DNA of 6,675 nucleotides from Actinomycetota bacterium. Its GTDB lineage: Bacteria; Actinomycetota; Actinomycetes; S36-B12; UBA5976. Location: assembly GCA_005789325.1 (NCBI GenBank), contig SXYE01000017.1, forward strand, positions 1-6,675, read 5' to 3'. Under the pieces are notes generated by a model that was not told the origin of the DNA, did not search any database, and saw nothing but the letters and a program-made list of their open reading frames with translations. Made by a program: the position numbers and the translations under genes. Shown in pieces: positions 1-6,318 of the stretch (positions are counted from its first letter, which is position 1; every line of letters begins with the position of its first letter).

Positions 1-20
1 CCGAGCTGCTCCACCCCGCG
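1..20 (-). tRNA. Initiator tRNA-fMet (CAT), 5' part only
   Basis: Read on the minus strand, bases 20 to 1 give CGCGGGG, then TG, GAGC and AGCTCGG. These are the acceptor 5' strand, positions 8-9, the D-stem and the start of the D-loop of a bacterial initiator tRNA. The unpaired C at position 1 in CGCGGGG is typical of fMet tRNA, where C1 faces A72 so that formylation can occur. The anticodon and 3' half lie beyond the left edge, so the anticodon is inferred, not seen. The gene lies 52 bp downstream of the UPF0182 stop on the same strand, with its own possible -10 box between. Confidence 0.85.
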
Positions 21-32
21 TCGGTAGTTTCA

Positions 33-38
33 ATCTTA
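33..38 (-). promoter_or_regulatory. Possible -10 box for the initiator tRNA
   Basis: The minus strand reads TAAGAT here, four of six bases of the TATAAT consensus and a fit to the actinobacterial TANNNT form. It lies 12 nt before the mature tRNA 5' end, which would give a short 5' precursor. No good -35 is visible; TTCTTC 18 nt upstream (57-62) is weak. Read-through from UPF0182 is an alternative source of transcription. Confidence 0.35.
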
Positions 39-44
39 ATGCCC

Positions 45-69
45 ACGCAAGAGATGGAAGAACTTGCGT
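45..69 (-). other. 7-bp inverted repeat just after the UPF0182 stop
   Basis: ACGCAAG (45-51) and CTTGCGT (63-69) are perfect inverted copies with an 11-nt loop. In minus-strand sense the hairpin begins 3 nt after the UPF0182 stop codon and ends 24 nt before the tRNA. No U-run follows, so it is not a classic intrinsic terminator. It could be an mRNA 3'-end stem, a factor-assisted stop, or a protein-binding site in front of the tRNA promoter. Confidence 0.35.
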
Positions 70-72
70 TAT

Positions 73-3003
73 CTAGCGCACGAAACTTGCAGGAGTTACT
101 TCTGGTGTTGTTTCAATTTCAGTATTTGCATTAAGTCTATTCTGTGCATCAAGTGCTCTATCTAATGCATTTTCCAGATCTTGTTGCGCTTTTCCATAAG
201 CGGTGAAGTCTCCTTCAGCCAATGCTTTTTTGCCATCAGCAACTGCCTTTTGCATATCGCTAATTGCATTTGCTAAATCGGTTTCAGGATTTCCTGTGAT
301 AGATGGCGCTTCAGGAGTTGGAGTTGTTTGACCATCAGTAGTTGATGGTTCTTCTGGTTCAGTTGTTGCACCAGCACTTGTTCCAAATAAAGCAGTAATT
401 GCATCTTCAATGTTGTCTTCAAAAACGACTCTTTGACCAAAAGATGCTAGAACTTTTCGTAACAATGGATAACTTTCACCAGCTGTTGCTCTTACATAAA
501 CAGGTTCTACATATAGCAAACCACCGGCAATAGGTAATGAAAGTAAGTTTCCTAATTCAACATCGGATCCGCCACGACGAAGCAGGGAAAGCAGTGCACC
601 TACATCAGGATTTGATTCAAAGTTATTTTGAACTTGTGTTGGTCCTGGAATTGTGGTGTTTCTAGGAAGTTGTAACACTCTGATTTTCCCATAATTATTA
701 CTTGGATCACTTGATACTGACATAAACGATGCCAAAGTTTGTCTTCTGGTCGGAGCAAATGTTGTCGTTAAAGAAAATATTGGTTTTGCATCACCCGGCA
801 TTTGTAATTGTAGGTAGTAAGGAGGTTGTGCACTTTGAACACCTGGACGAGTTGGGTCGTTTGGAATGATCCAGAAATCTTGTCCACCATAAAATGCTCC
901 AGCATCTTTAACGTGGTACTTACTTAATATTTCTCGTTGAATTTTAAACAAATCTTCGGGATATCTAACGTGACTTACCACTTCGGCTGGCATCGCAGAA
1001 CGGGGTTTGACAATTCCTGGAAAAGCACTTGACCAAGATTTCAAAATTGGCTCTGATTCATCCCACGCATAAATTGAAACTGTTCCATTGTAAGCATCAA
1101 CTGTTGCCTTGACAGAGTTACGAACATAGTTAACTGATGCAGCAGATTGAACTCTTAAAGCAGTTGAAGTTTGGTTGAGTGAGTCTGCTGTAGCTGTATT
1201 TAAACTTGTTCTCGTTGAATACGGATAAAAATTAGTTGCAGTGTAGCCATCAAGCATCCAAAGAATTTTTCCATCAATTACTGCTGGATATGGATCTCCA
1301 TCAAGAATTAACCACGGTGCAACTCTTTGTACTCGTTCGGCTGGATCGCGGTAATACAAAACTTTGGAATCATTATTTACCAAGTTTGAAAGAATGATAT
1401 TTATTTCTTGGTACTTCAATGCATAAAGTGCTCTGTTAAAAAAGTTTCCGATTGGAACTCCACCAGTTCCTGAATAAGTATTATTTGCTTGACCATTTGG
1501 ACTGGTGTCATCTGGATAATCTAATTCGCGCGGTTCACTTCCAGCAGCTCCACCAACAATTGAATAACTTGGTGAATTCTCGCCAAAATAGATTCTTGGT
1601 TGATCAATTTTTAGCGAGCCTTTTGTTGGAATATCACTTGTTGTGAACTCTGGTTCACCATCAGCTTTGACAGCATTATCTTTTACTGTGACAACACCAA
1701 ATCCATGAGTGTAAACCAAATGTGAGTTAATCCAGTTTCTTTGAGCATTTGGAATACCAGCAAGATTAATTTCTCGTGCTGCGATTACGGTTCCTTGATT
1801 TGAACCATTAACTGGATATCTATCTATATCAAGAGTGTCGGCAAAACTATAGAAACCTCTAATTTGTTGCAATTGGTTAAAAGTTGGAGAGATTAATGCT
1901 GGGTCCATTAATCTAATATTTTTTATGGTTTCAGTCTGTTGCGCTAAAACATCAAGATCTGCAACAATGCTTGCAGGATAATCAGATACTTCAACACCTG
2001 ATAAACCATAAGCCTCGCGCGTAGCGGTAATAGATTTTTGAATATATGGTGCTTCTCTGTCAGCTTCACTTGGTCTTACAACAAACTGCTGCACAACAGT
2101 TGCATAAACTCCACCAATTAAAATACCTGTAACAAGTAAGGCACCTATTCCTATGTTTGGAATAAACCATTTTCTTCTAAATGCATTAATTATGAATAAA
2201 ACTGCCACTATTAGCGATAGATACATCATCAAGGATTTTGCGGGCAACACTGCATTTACATCCGCGTATTTCAATCCAACCAGTAATGGGTCTTGTTTTA
2301 ATGCCAAACCAAATCTGTCAAGCCAGTAAGCAAAGGCTTTCAATATAAATAACAGTGCAACCAAAATTGATACTTGCGATTGAGCAAACTTAGTTGCTTT
2401 TTGAGTTTGTGATTGAAGGGTAATTCCACCGTAAATGTAGTGAATGATTCCACTGGCAATTCCTGCAAGCACAATCGTGCTAATTCCAAAAGTTACTAGG
2501 TTTCGATAAAGAGGGTAATCAAAAATAAAGAAACTTAAATCCATTCCAAATTGAGGATCTTTCACTCCAAAAGGAATTGAGTTTAATCTTTGAACCCAAC
2601 TTCTCCACTCAGCAGATGCTGATCCGCCTGCAAGAAAGCCTAAAAGAATGGGACCAAAGATAAAAACAGATTTTCTAATTGGATCTAATGCTTCACGATA
2701 CCTTTGCAAACTAATTTGATCAGGTGTAACAGTTGCATACATTGGTCTGTGCTTGTAGGCAAGGTGAACGTTTAGCCAAATTATGAACCCAGTAATTCCT
2801 GCAAAGAAAACAAATAAACCAATACGCCAAGCTAATACTGTTAAATAAACACTTTGAGCACTTACTGATTTATACCAAAGCCAATCAGTGTAATAGCCAG
2901 ACAAAGTTAACAAAGCTATAAATAGAGCACCTATTGAAATTAGTAAGTATGAATTTTTACCCTTGGGGCGATTGAAGGTAAAATCTGGACGCGGAAAGGT
3001 CAT
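73..3003 (-). CDS. UPF0182 family multi-spanning membrane protein
   Basis: This encodes a 976-residue protein of the UPF0182 family (Pfam PF03699), whose biochemical role is unknown to me. Seven hydrophobic helices are visible at about residues 18-38, 52-77, 112-127, 168-192, 208-227, 257-274 and 281-306. A long soluble part follows, probably outside the membrane. Family signatures include KDPQFGMDLSFF (148-159), EADREAPYIQKSI with TREAY soon after (near 313-331), RVQRVAPWLILDGDPYP and NYVRNSVKATVDAYNG. The tail has a Pro/Thr/Glu-rich linker (about 880-907), then a charged helical stretch (about 908-958) with GDFTAYGKAQQDL, which I recall from other members. Length agrees with the roughly 990-residue M. 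tuberculosis Rv3193c. An in-frame TTG 36 bp upstream would add 12 residues; I prefer the ATG because it sits 6 nt after a -10-like TATTGT and no Shine-Dalgarno serves either start. The YlbL-type protease gene lies 74 bp upstream on the same strand. Confidence 0.95.
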   Translation of the reverse strand: MTFPRPDFTFNRPKGKNSYLLISIGALFIALLTLSGYYTDWLWYKSVSAQSVYLTVLAWRIGLFVFFAGITGFIIWLNVHLAYKHRPMYATVTPDQISLQRYREALDPIRKSVFIFGPILLGFLAGGSASAEWRSWVQRLNSIPFGVKDPQFGMDLSFFIFDYPLYRNLVTFGISTIVLAGIASGIIHYIYGGITLQSQTQKATKFAQSQVSILVALLFILKAFAYWLDRFGLALKQDPLLVGLKYADVNAVLPAKSLMMYLSLIVAVLFIINAFRRKWFIPNIGIGALLVTGILIGGVYATVVQQFVVRPSEADREAPYIQKSITATREAYGLSGVEVSDYPASIVADLDVLAQQTETIKNIRLMDPALISPTFNQLQQIRGFYSFADTLDIDRYPVNGSNQGTVIAAREINLAGIPNAQRNWINSHLVYTHGFGVVTVKDNAVKADGEPEFTTSDIPTKGSLKIDQPRIYFGENSPSYSIVGGAAGSEPRELDYPDDTSPNGQANNTYSGTGGVPIGNFFNRALYALKYQEINIILSNLVNNDSKVLYYRDPAERVQRVAPWLILDGDPYPAVIDGKILWMLDGYTATNFYPYSTRTSLNTATADSLNQTSTALRVQSAASVNYVRNSVKATVDAYNGTVSIYAWDESEPILKSWSSAFPGIVKPRSAMPAEVVSHVRYPEDLFKIQREILSKYHVKDAGAFYGGQDFWIIPNDPTRPGVQSAQPPYYLQLQMPGDAKPIFSLTTTFAPTRRQTLASFMSVSSDPSNNYGKIRVLQLPRNTTIPGPTQVQNNFESNPDVGALLSLLRRGGSDVELGNLLSLPIAGGLLYVEPVYVRATAGESYPLLRKVLASFGQRVVFEDNIEDAITALFGTSAGATTEPEEPSTTDGQTTPTPEAPSITGNPETDLANAISDMQKAVADGKKALAEGDFTAYGKAQQDLENALDRALDAQNRLNANTEIETTPEVTPASFVR

Positions 3004-3009
3004 ATTTCG

Positions 3010-3039
3010 ACAATACGAAACAACTTTTGCTTCGTCCAA
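3010..3039 (-). promoter_or_regulatory. Candidate leaderless promoter of the UPF0182 gene
   Basis: On the minus strand, TTGGAC (3034-3039) is followed after 18 nt by TATTGT (3010-3015), then exactly 6 nt, then the ATG at 3003. A transcript starting at the usual distance from this -10 would begin at the A of the start codon. The -10 fits TANNNT and the -35 shares only TTG with the consensus. No Shine-Dalgarno-like sequence precedes the ATG. If correct, UPF0182 can be transcribed separately from the protease gene upstream, and the in-frame TTG at 3037-3039 is part of the -35 box and not a start codon. Confidence 0.45.
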
Positions 3040-3077
3040 TCGGGGTTAATTTGTGAGAGAAATATGTCCAATTTTCT

Positions 3078-4160
3078 TTATTCACAACTCCTTAAGCCTG
3101 ATACGTCGCCATCCTTTGTGAACTTTTCAATTGCCTGGATGGCTTCGGTGAGGTTCTTAACCGCGACAACCGGCATTGACCTATAAGTCTTGGATCCAAC
3201 TTCCTGACAGTTATCTACCGGAGCTAAGAATAATTCCGCACCATTATCTTTAGCGCCTTCAAGTTTTTGTCTTATTCCACCAATTGAGCCAACTTCACCT
3301 AAATAATTAATGGTTCCAGTTCCAGCAACTATTTTTCCACCACTTAAATCATTTTCAGTCAATTCATCAATAATTCCCAGGCTCAGCATTAGGCCTGCAC
3401 TTGGTCCGCCGACTTCTGCAACACCAAAATCAAAATCATATGGAGGATTAATTCCTGGACCAATAGATATCCCAATTGATGCTTTGGATTTATCTGATTT
3501 TAATTCGGTTGCAGTTATTTCGACATTTTTTGTAGTGTTATCTCTAACAAGACTAATTGCTATTTTTTCTTTTGGTTTACGGCTCTGCACAAACTTAACT
3601 ACATCTCCAGCTGTTTTTACTTCTTTTTGATCGACACTTAAAATTAAATCTCCAGGTTCGATGATTCCATCACTTGGAGATTTTAAAACTACGCTATCAA
3701 CCACAACACTGATTTCTACTGGAATTTTCAAATAGCCTAAAGCAGCAGCTATTGCATCGGTTTGAGATGAAGAAAAAGCTCTTTGATTTTCTTTTTTGAT
3801 AATTTCTGGATCAATTACTTCGGGATACAAATCTCTAGTTGGCACAACGGCTTCAGTTGGGTTGATCCAAGCAACGATTGCGTCAATTAAAACTAGTCTT
3901 CCAAAGGGACCACCTGTTTCAGAAACAGTTGTAAAATTAAGCTCTCCTTTTGATTTATAAGTAGTAACACCGCTAATGGAAATAACATCTTTATCTTTTT
4001 CAATTCCAACAGTATTAAAAAGTGGTCCAGGTGCAATCTTTATAAAAGGGACAGGAACAAGTAATAAAAGAATTAAAATAGAACCAGTGATTAAAGTTGG
4101 AACAAATTTGGCAAGAGCTTTAATTAATTTTTTCTTTTTACTTTTCGTTTTTTTCGTCAT
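3078..4160 (-). CDS. Membrane-anchored PDZ/Lon-type serine protease, YlbL family
   Basis: This 360-residue protein has a Lys-rich cytoplasmic N-terminus, one membrane helix (about residues 17-40), a family-typical region with SQTDAIAAALGYL (132-144), a PDZ domain (about 150-216, with GIIEPGDLILSVD) and a C-terminal Lon proteolytic domain (about 235-345). The Lon Ser-Lys dyad is intact: Ser254 in GGPSAG and Lys299 in GGIRQK. The topology puts the catalytic domain outside the membrane. It lacks an ATPase domain, so it resembles B. subtilis YlbL and M. tuberculosis Rv3194c (about 340 residues), not Lon itself. Its ATG lies inside the upstream small membrane gene (23-bp overlap), so translation is probably coupled; a weak AAGAGA (4163-4168) could serve as ribosome site. 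Substrates are unknown. Confidence 0.93.
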   Translation of the reverse strand: MTKKTKSKKKKLIKALAKFVPTLITGSILILLLLVPVPFIKIAPGPLFNTVGIEKDKDVISISGVTTYKSKGELNFTTVSETGGPFGRLVLIDAIVAWINPTEAVVPTRDLYPEVIDPEIIKKENQRAFSSSQTDAIAAALGYLKIPVEISVVVDSVVLKSPSDGIIEPGDLILSVDQKEVKTAGDVVKFVQSRKPKEKIAISLVRDNTTKNVEITATELKSDKSKASIGISIGPGINPPYDFDFGVAEVGGPSAGLMLSLGIIDELTENDLSGGKIVAGTGTINYLGEVGSIGGIRQKLEGAKDNGAELFLAPVDNCQEVGSKTYRSMPVVAVKNLTEAIQAIEKFTKDGDVSGLRSCE

Positions 4161-4323
4161 TGTCTCTTGGTAGTGGTCTATTCATGGCGTCTCTGAATTC
4201 AGCCAGGCCTGCCATGCCTCGATGGGCATTTGCTGGTCTAGATGGTCTGTACTTAATCGCCAAATAAATTGTGGCCAAAAGTCCTGCTGCCACTGGGATA
4301 AGAAGCCAAAGAAGTACCTGCAT
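4138..4323 (-). CDS. Small single-helix membrane protein upstream of the PDZ/Lon protease
   Basis: This 61-residue protein has a hydrophobic helix at residues 3-24 (VLLWLLIPVAAGLLATIYLAIK) followed by a short basic and then acidic tail with AEFRDAMNR. I do not recognise a named family, but I recall similar short membrane proteins (helix, Arg/Pro linker, xxFRxAMxR) beside this gene block in other Actinobacteria, which needs checking. Support for its being real: it fills the space between the divergent promoter region and the protease gene, has a sensible membrane-protein composition, and overlaps the protease start by 23 bp as coupled genes do. A TAGTGT hexamer lies 6 nt before its ATG, and no Shine-Dalgarno is present. 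It may help position or regulate the protease; that is inference from location only. Confidence 0.75.
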   Translation of the reverse strand: MQVLLWLLIPVAAGLLATIYLAIKYRPSRPANAHRGMAGLAEFRDAMNRPLPRDNDEKNEK

Positions 4324-4329
4324 ATAACA

Positions 4330-4335
4330 ACACTA
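4330..4335 (-). promoter_or_regulatory. Candidate leaderless -10 box for the small gene and protease
   Basis: The minus strand reads TAGTGT here, followed by 6 nt and the ATG at 4323. This fits TANNNT, and the spacing would start the mRNA at the first base of the start codon. The -35 region 17-18 nt upstream falls inside the palindrome at 4350-4361 and matches the consensus poorly. Confidence 0.45.
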
Positions 4336-4349
4336 CGACCAGGCGCGAG

Positions 4350-4361
4350 ATACTTAAGTAT
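4350..4361. promoter_or_regulatory. Perfect 12-bp palindrome in the divergent gap, possible operator
   Basis: ATACTTAAGTAT is fully self-complementary. It lies in the 57-bp gap between the minus-strand small membrane gene (start 4323) and the plus-strand DUF2342-like gene (start 4381), 26 bp from the first start and 19 bp from the second. It covers the position where the -35 of the minus-strand promoter would be. A dimeric regulator bound here could control both directions. In A+T-rich DNA a chance palindrome is possible. Confidence 0.35.
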
Positions 4362-4380
4362 TCGCATTGCTTTACTTGTT

Positions 4381-5634
4381 GTGAGGTGTCCCATAGATCC
4401 AGCAGAGCTTGGCAAAATTTTGAGCCAACTTGGACAGATGATGCAGGGTGCAGGAAATGCTCCCGTTGGTTGGGCTGCTGCGGTAAATATGGCTCGTACA
4501 AATGTTGTGCAAGCCGGTGACCCAAGTGTTAACGATTCTGAAAAAAAAGAAATTAATACAAACGTTCAATTAGCACAAACCTGGCTAAACGGTGTCACAA
4601 CTGTTCCTGCTGCATCAACTGCAAGTAAAGCTTGGTGTCGAAGTGAATGGATTGAAGCAACTGTTAGCACCTGGCAAAAAATTGTTGATCCAGTAGCACA
4701 ACGTGTTCAAAACTCAATGTCAAATTCATTACCAAATATTCCCGGTATGGACCCATCTCAACAAGAAATGCTTAAACCTTTACTAGATGCACTTAAACCA
4801 ATGTCTGCAGCGATGTTTTCAATGCAAATAAGTAATGGATTATCTGCTTTATCTAGTGAGGTTCTGTGTTTAACAGATATAGGTATTCCTTTAGGAGACA
4901 CAACAACTCCTGCACTAATTCCCCGAAATATTAAAGAATTTGCTAAAGGACTACAAGTAAATGAATCAGAGGTTATTGCATTTATTGCATTAAGAGAATC
5001 TGCCGCTTCTAGATTATTTTCGAGTGTTTCGTGGCTTGCCCCAACCTTGTTGGGTGCAATTGAAGAATTCTCTTCTCAAATAAGTGTTGATAACAACAAA
5101 ATAAATGACGTAATGAGTCAAATTGATCCAACTAATCCTCAATCAATTCAAGAAGCTTTAACAAGTGGCTTGTTCGAACCACAATTAAGCGCATCTCAAA
5201 GTGCGATTTTAATGAGAACCGAAAGATTATTAGCTTTAATTGAAGGCTGGATTTATGAAGTTGTAAATATTGCTGCTTTAGGCAGATTGCCAGGAGTAGC
5301 TGCCTTGCAAGAGGCAATGACGCGAAGAAGGGCTGAGGGTGGGCCTGCAGAAAAAACATTTGGTGCACTTATTGGTTTGGAGCTTCGACCAAAGTTAATT
5401 AGAGAAGCTGCGACTTTTTGGAATAAGCAAACATTAACTTTTGGCACAAATGTAAGAGATAGTTTGTGGATTCATCCAGATTTACTTCCAAGTATTGAAG
5501 AATTACAGGATCCAGATTTTTTCTCGAAGATTCAAGCCCCTTTGGATATCTCTGCTTTGGATTCAGCAGGTATTGCACCCAAAGAACCAGACGACCAAAC
5601 AGATGATGGTAATTCATCTAGTGCATCTAAATAA
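4381..5634 (+). CDS. DUF2342/TIGR03624-like protein, degenerate zincin (likely non-catalytic)
   Basis: With the GTG start at 4381 the protein has 417 residues. It resembles the actinobacterial family represented by M. tuberculosis Rv3195 (about 470 residues), often labelled zinc-dependent metalloprotease or putative hydrolase. Recognisable parts are the N-terminal ELGKILSQLGQMM (9-21), FIALRESAASRLFSSVSWL (201-219), RLLALIEGWIYEVV (282-295) and RRRAEGGPAEKTFGALIGLE (315-334). Where zincin relatives carry HExxH, this protein reads R205-E206-S-A-A209, with both metal-binding histidines absent; no HExxH occurs anywhere in it. The C-terminus is acidic and Ser-rich. The reading frame stays open upstream to 4222, but that part would overlap the small membrane gene and lacks family features. 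GTG 4381 keeps the N-terminal motif; ATG 4438 or 4441 would lose it. The start is the weakest part of this call because neither a clear ribosome site nor a leaderless box is seen. The 3' end overlaps the convergent metallopeptidase gene by 103 bp. Confidence 0.85.
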   Translation: MRCPIDPAELGKILSQLGQMMQGAGNAPVGWAAAVNMARTNVVQAGDPSVNDSEKKEINTNVQLAQTWLNGVTTVPAASTASKAWCRSEWIEATVSTWQKIVDPVAQRVQNSMSNSLPNIPGMDPSQQEMLKPLLDALKPMSAAMFSMQISNGLSALSSEVLCLTDIGIPLGDTTTPALIPRNIKEFAKGLQVNESEVIAFIALRESAASRLFSSVSWLAPTLLGAIEEFSSQISVDNNKINDVMSQIDPTNPQSIQEALTSGLFEPQLSASQSAILMRTERLLALIEGWIYEVVNIAALGRLPGVAALQEAMTRRRAEGGPAEKTFGALIGLELRPKLIREAATFWNKQTLTFGTNVRDSLWIHPDLLPSIEELQDPDFFSKIQAPLDISALDSAGIAPKEPDDQTDDGNSSSASK

Positions 5635-6113
5635 CCTTCTGCTCTTTCCTTTTTCTCAAAAGTTTTCATGAATGCATCAAAATCTTTTCCATGATCATTA
5701 ATAACTAAATGAACTAGTTCATGTAATAAAACATAATCCAAAACATATTGAGGCATACCTTGTAATCGTGAAGTAATTTTTATTGTTTTTTCCAGTGGGG
5801 TGCAAATGCCCCAGGTAGAAGTTAATTTATTTGACCAAGCAACCGATTTTGGATCAGCTTGTGAAAACAAATAAGTTGCAGATAATTCCTGAGCCCTTTT
5901 GAATAATTCTTCATCCGAAAAATAAGCTCTGGGATCATTTTGATTCATACGCGTAATTAGATCGCGAGCAATTTGCTCAATTTCAGCAATACTCATTCTG
6001 TGGGGAACGTTTAACACTGTTTTATTTCCCTCACGAGAGGCAGAAACTGTTCTTTTCCGTTTGTTGGATCGCCTCACTTCAACGTTAGGAGGCAGATTCA
6101 TGGCTTTAGGCAT
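5532..6113 (-). CDS. YgjP-type (DUF45/M48-like) zinc metallopeptidase
   Basis: This 193-residue protein has the layout of the YgjP/DUF45 metallopeptidase family (PF01863): a basic N-terminal strand region (VRRSNKRKRTVSASREGNKTVL), a helical middle, SNKLTSTWGIC (94-104) followed by KTIKITSRL, and the zinc site H131-E132-L-V-H135 with a further ligand at H141 in NDHGKDF. The active site is therefore complete. No signal peptide or membrane helix is seen, so it is probably cytosolic. Length is somewhat below the roughly 230 residues of E. coli YgjP. The last 34 residues (160-193) are encoded antisense to the end of the convergent DUF2342-like gene and look non-conserved. The ATG at 6111-6113 is preferred since TAGCGT lies 7 nt upstream; a second ATG four codons in (6099-6101) cannot be excluded. 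Substrate unknown. Confidence 0.9.
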   Translation of the reverse strand: MPKAMNLPPNVEVRRSNKRKRTVSASREGNKTVLNVPHRMSIAEIEQIARDLITRMNQNDPRAYFSDEELFKRAQELSATYLFSQADPKSVAWSNKLTSTWGICTPLEKTIKITSRLQGMPQYVLDYVLLHELVHLVINDHGKDFDAFMKTFEKKERAEGYLDALDELPSSVWSSGSLGAIPAESKAEISKGA

Positions 6114-6120
6114 GAATTTA

Positions 6121-6126
6121 ACGCTA
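6121..6126 (-). promoter_or_regulatory. Candidate leaderless -10 box of the YgjP-type gene
   Basis: The minus strand reads TAGCGT followed by 7 nt and the ATG at 6113, with no Shine-Dalgarno between. The matching -35 position, 17 nt upstream, carries no TTGACA-like sequence but is covered by the perfect DnaA box at 6144-6152, so a DnaA effect on this promoter is possible. Confidence 0.45.
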
Positions 6127-6143
6127 GGGGTTCAAACTATTTT

Positions 6144-6152
6144 TTATCCACA
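6144..6152 (+). promoter_or_regulatory. Perfect DnaA box
   Basis: TTATCCACA matches the bacterial DnaA-box consensus at all nine positions. It lies 31 bp upstream of the YgjP-type start codon, at its -35 position, and is the leftmost of a set of four similar 9-mers in the same orientation. Confidence 0.5.
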
Positions 6153-6219
6153 AACACTCTCAAGTAAACCTGCACTTCAGAGCCTTTATTTGGTTTATAA
6201 CAATTTCTTTCCCACATCT

Positions 6220-6271
6220 TTATCCCCAAGTTATGAACCCAATTACCCACACATTGAACAGTTAATCCACA
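6220..6271 (+). promoter_or_regulatory. Cluster of three near-consensus DnaA boxes
   Basis: TTATCCCCA (6220-6228), TTACCCACA (6243-6251) and TAATCCACA (6263-6271) each differ from TTATCCACA at one position. They have the same orientation and are spaced 23 and 20 bp start to start, roughly two helical turns. A weaker TTTCCCACA (6208-6216, two mismatches) lies just before them. Functional binding is inferred from sequence only. Confidence 0.45.
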
Positions 6272-6290
6272 ACTTCATCAACAGCCACGT

Positions 6291-6318
6291 TTGACGCATG
6301 CCCCTCATGTGACATAAC
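6291..6318 (+). promoter_or_regulatory. Possible promoter for the DUF5679 gene
   Basis: TTGACG (6291-6296, five of six -35 consensus bases), 16 nt, then CATAAC (6313-6318, four of six -10 bases). Initiation near 6325 would give a leader of about 250 nt. A second, weaker option is TTGTGT (6360-6365), 16 nt, TAAAGT (6382-6387), giving a leader of about 180 nt. Either implies an unusually long 5' leader for this genome. Neither is strong. Confidence 0.3.

Noticed and set aside
1452..1646. Plus-strand open frame inside UPF0182
   Set aside because: Gln/Leu-rich shadow of a well-supported minus-strand gene; no domain and no ribosome site.
3004..3039. TTG start giving a UPF0182 protein 12 residues longer
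   Set aside because: The added residues are polar and precede a clean ATG; the TTG coincides with a -35-like box and has no ribosome site. The ATG is correctly spaced from TATTGT.
3310..3630. 106-codon plus-strand frame opposite the Lon domain
   Set aside because: Antisense to the conserved catalytic domain; composition is explained by the opposite strand.
4222..4380. N-terminal extension of the DUF2342-like frame
   Set aside because: It runs antisense through the small membrane gene and its promoter and has no family features; the recognisable N-terminal motif begins just after the GTG at 4381.
6061..6294. 77-codon plus-strand frame across the YgjP-type start and the DnaA-box region
   Set aside because: No domain, starts antisense to the peptidase N-terminus, and its open reading is expected in this pyrimidine-rich strand.
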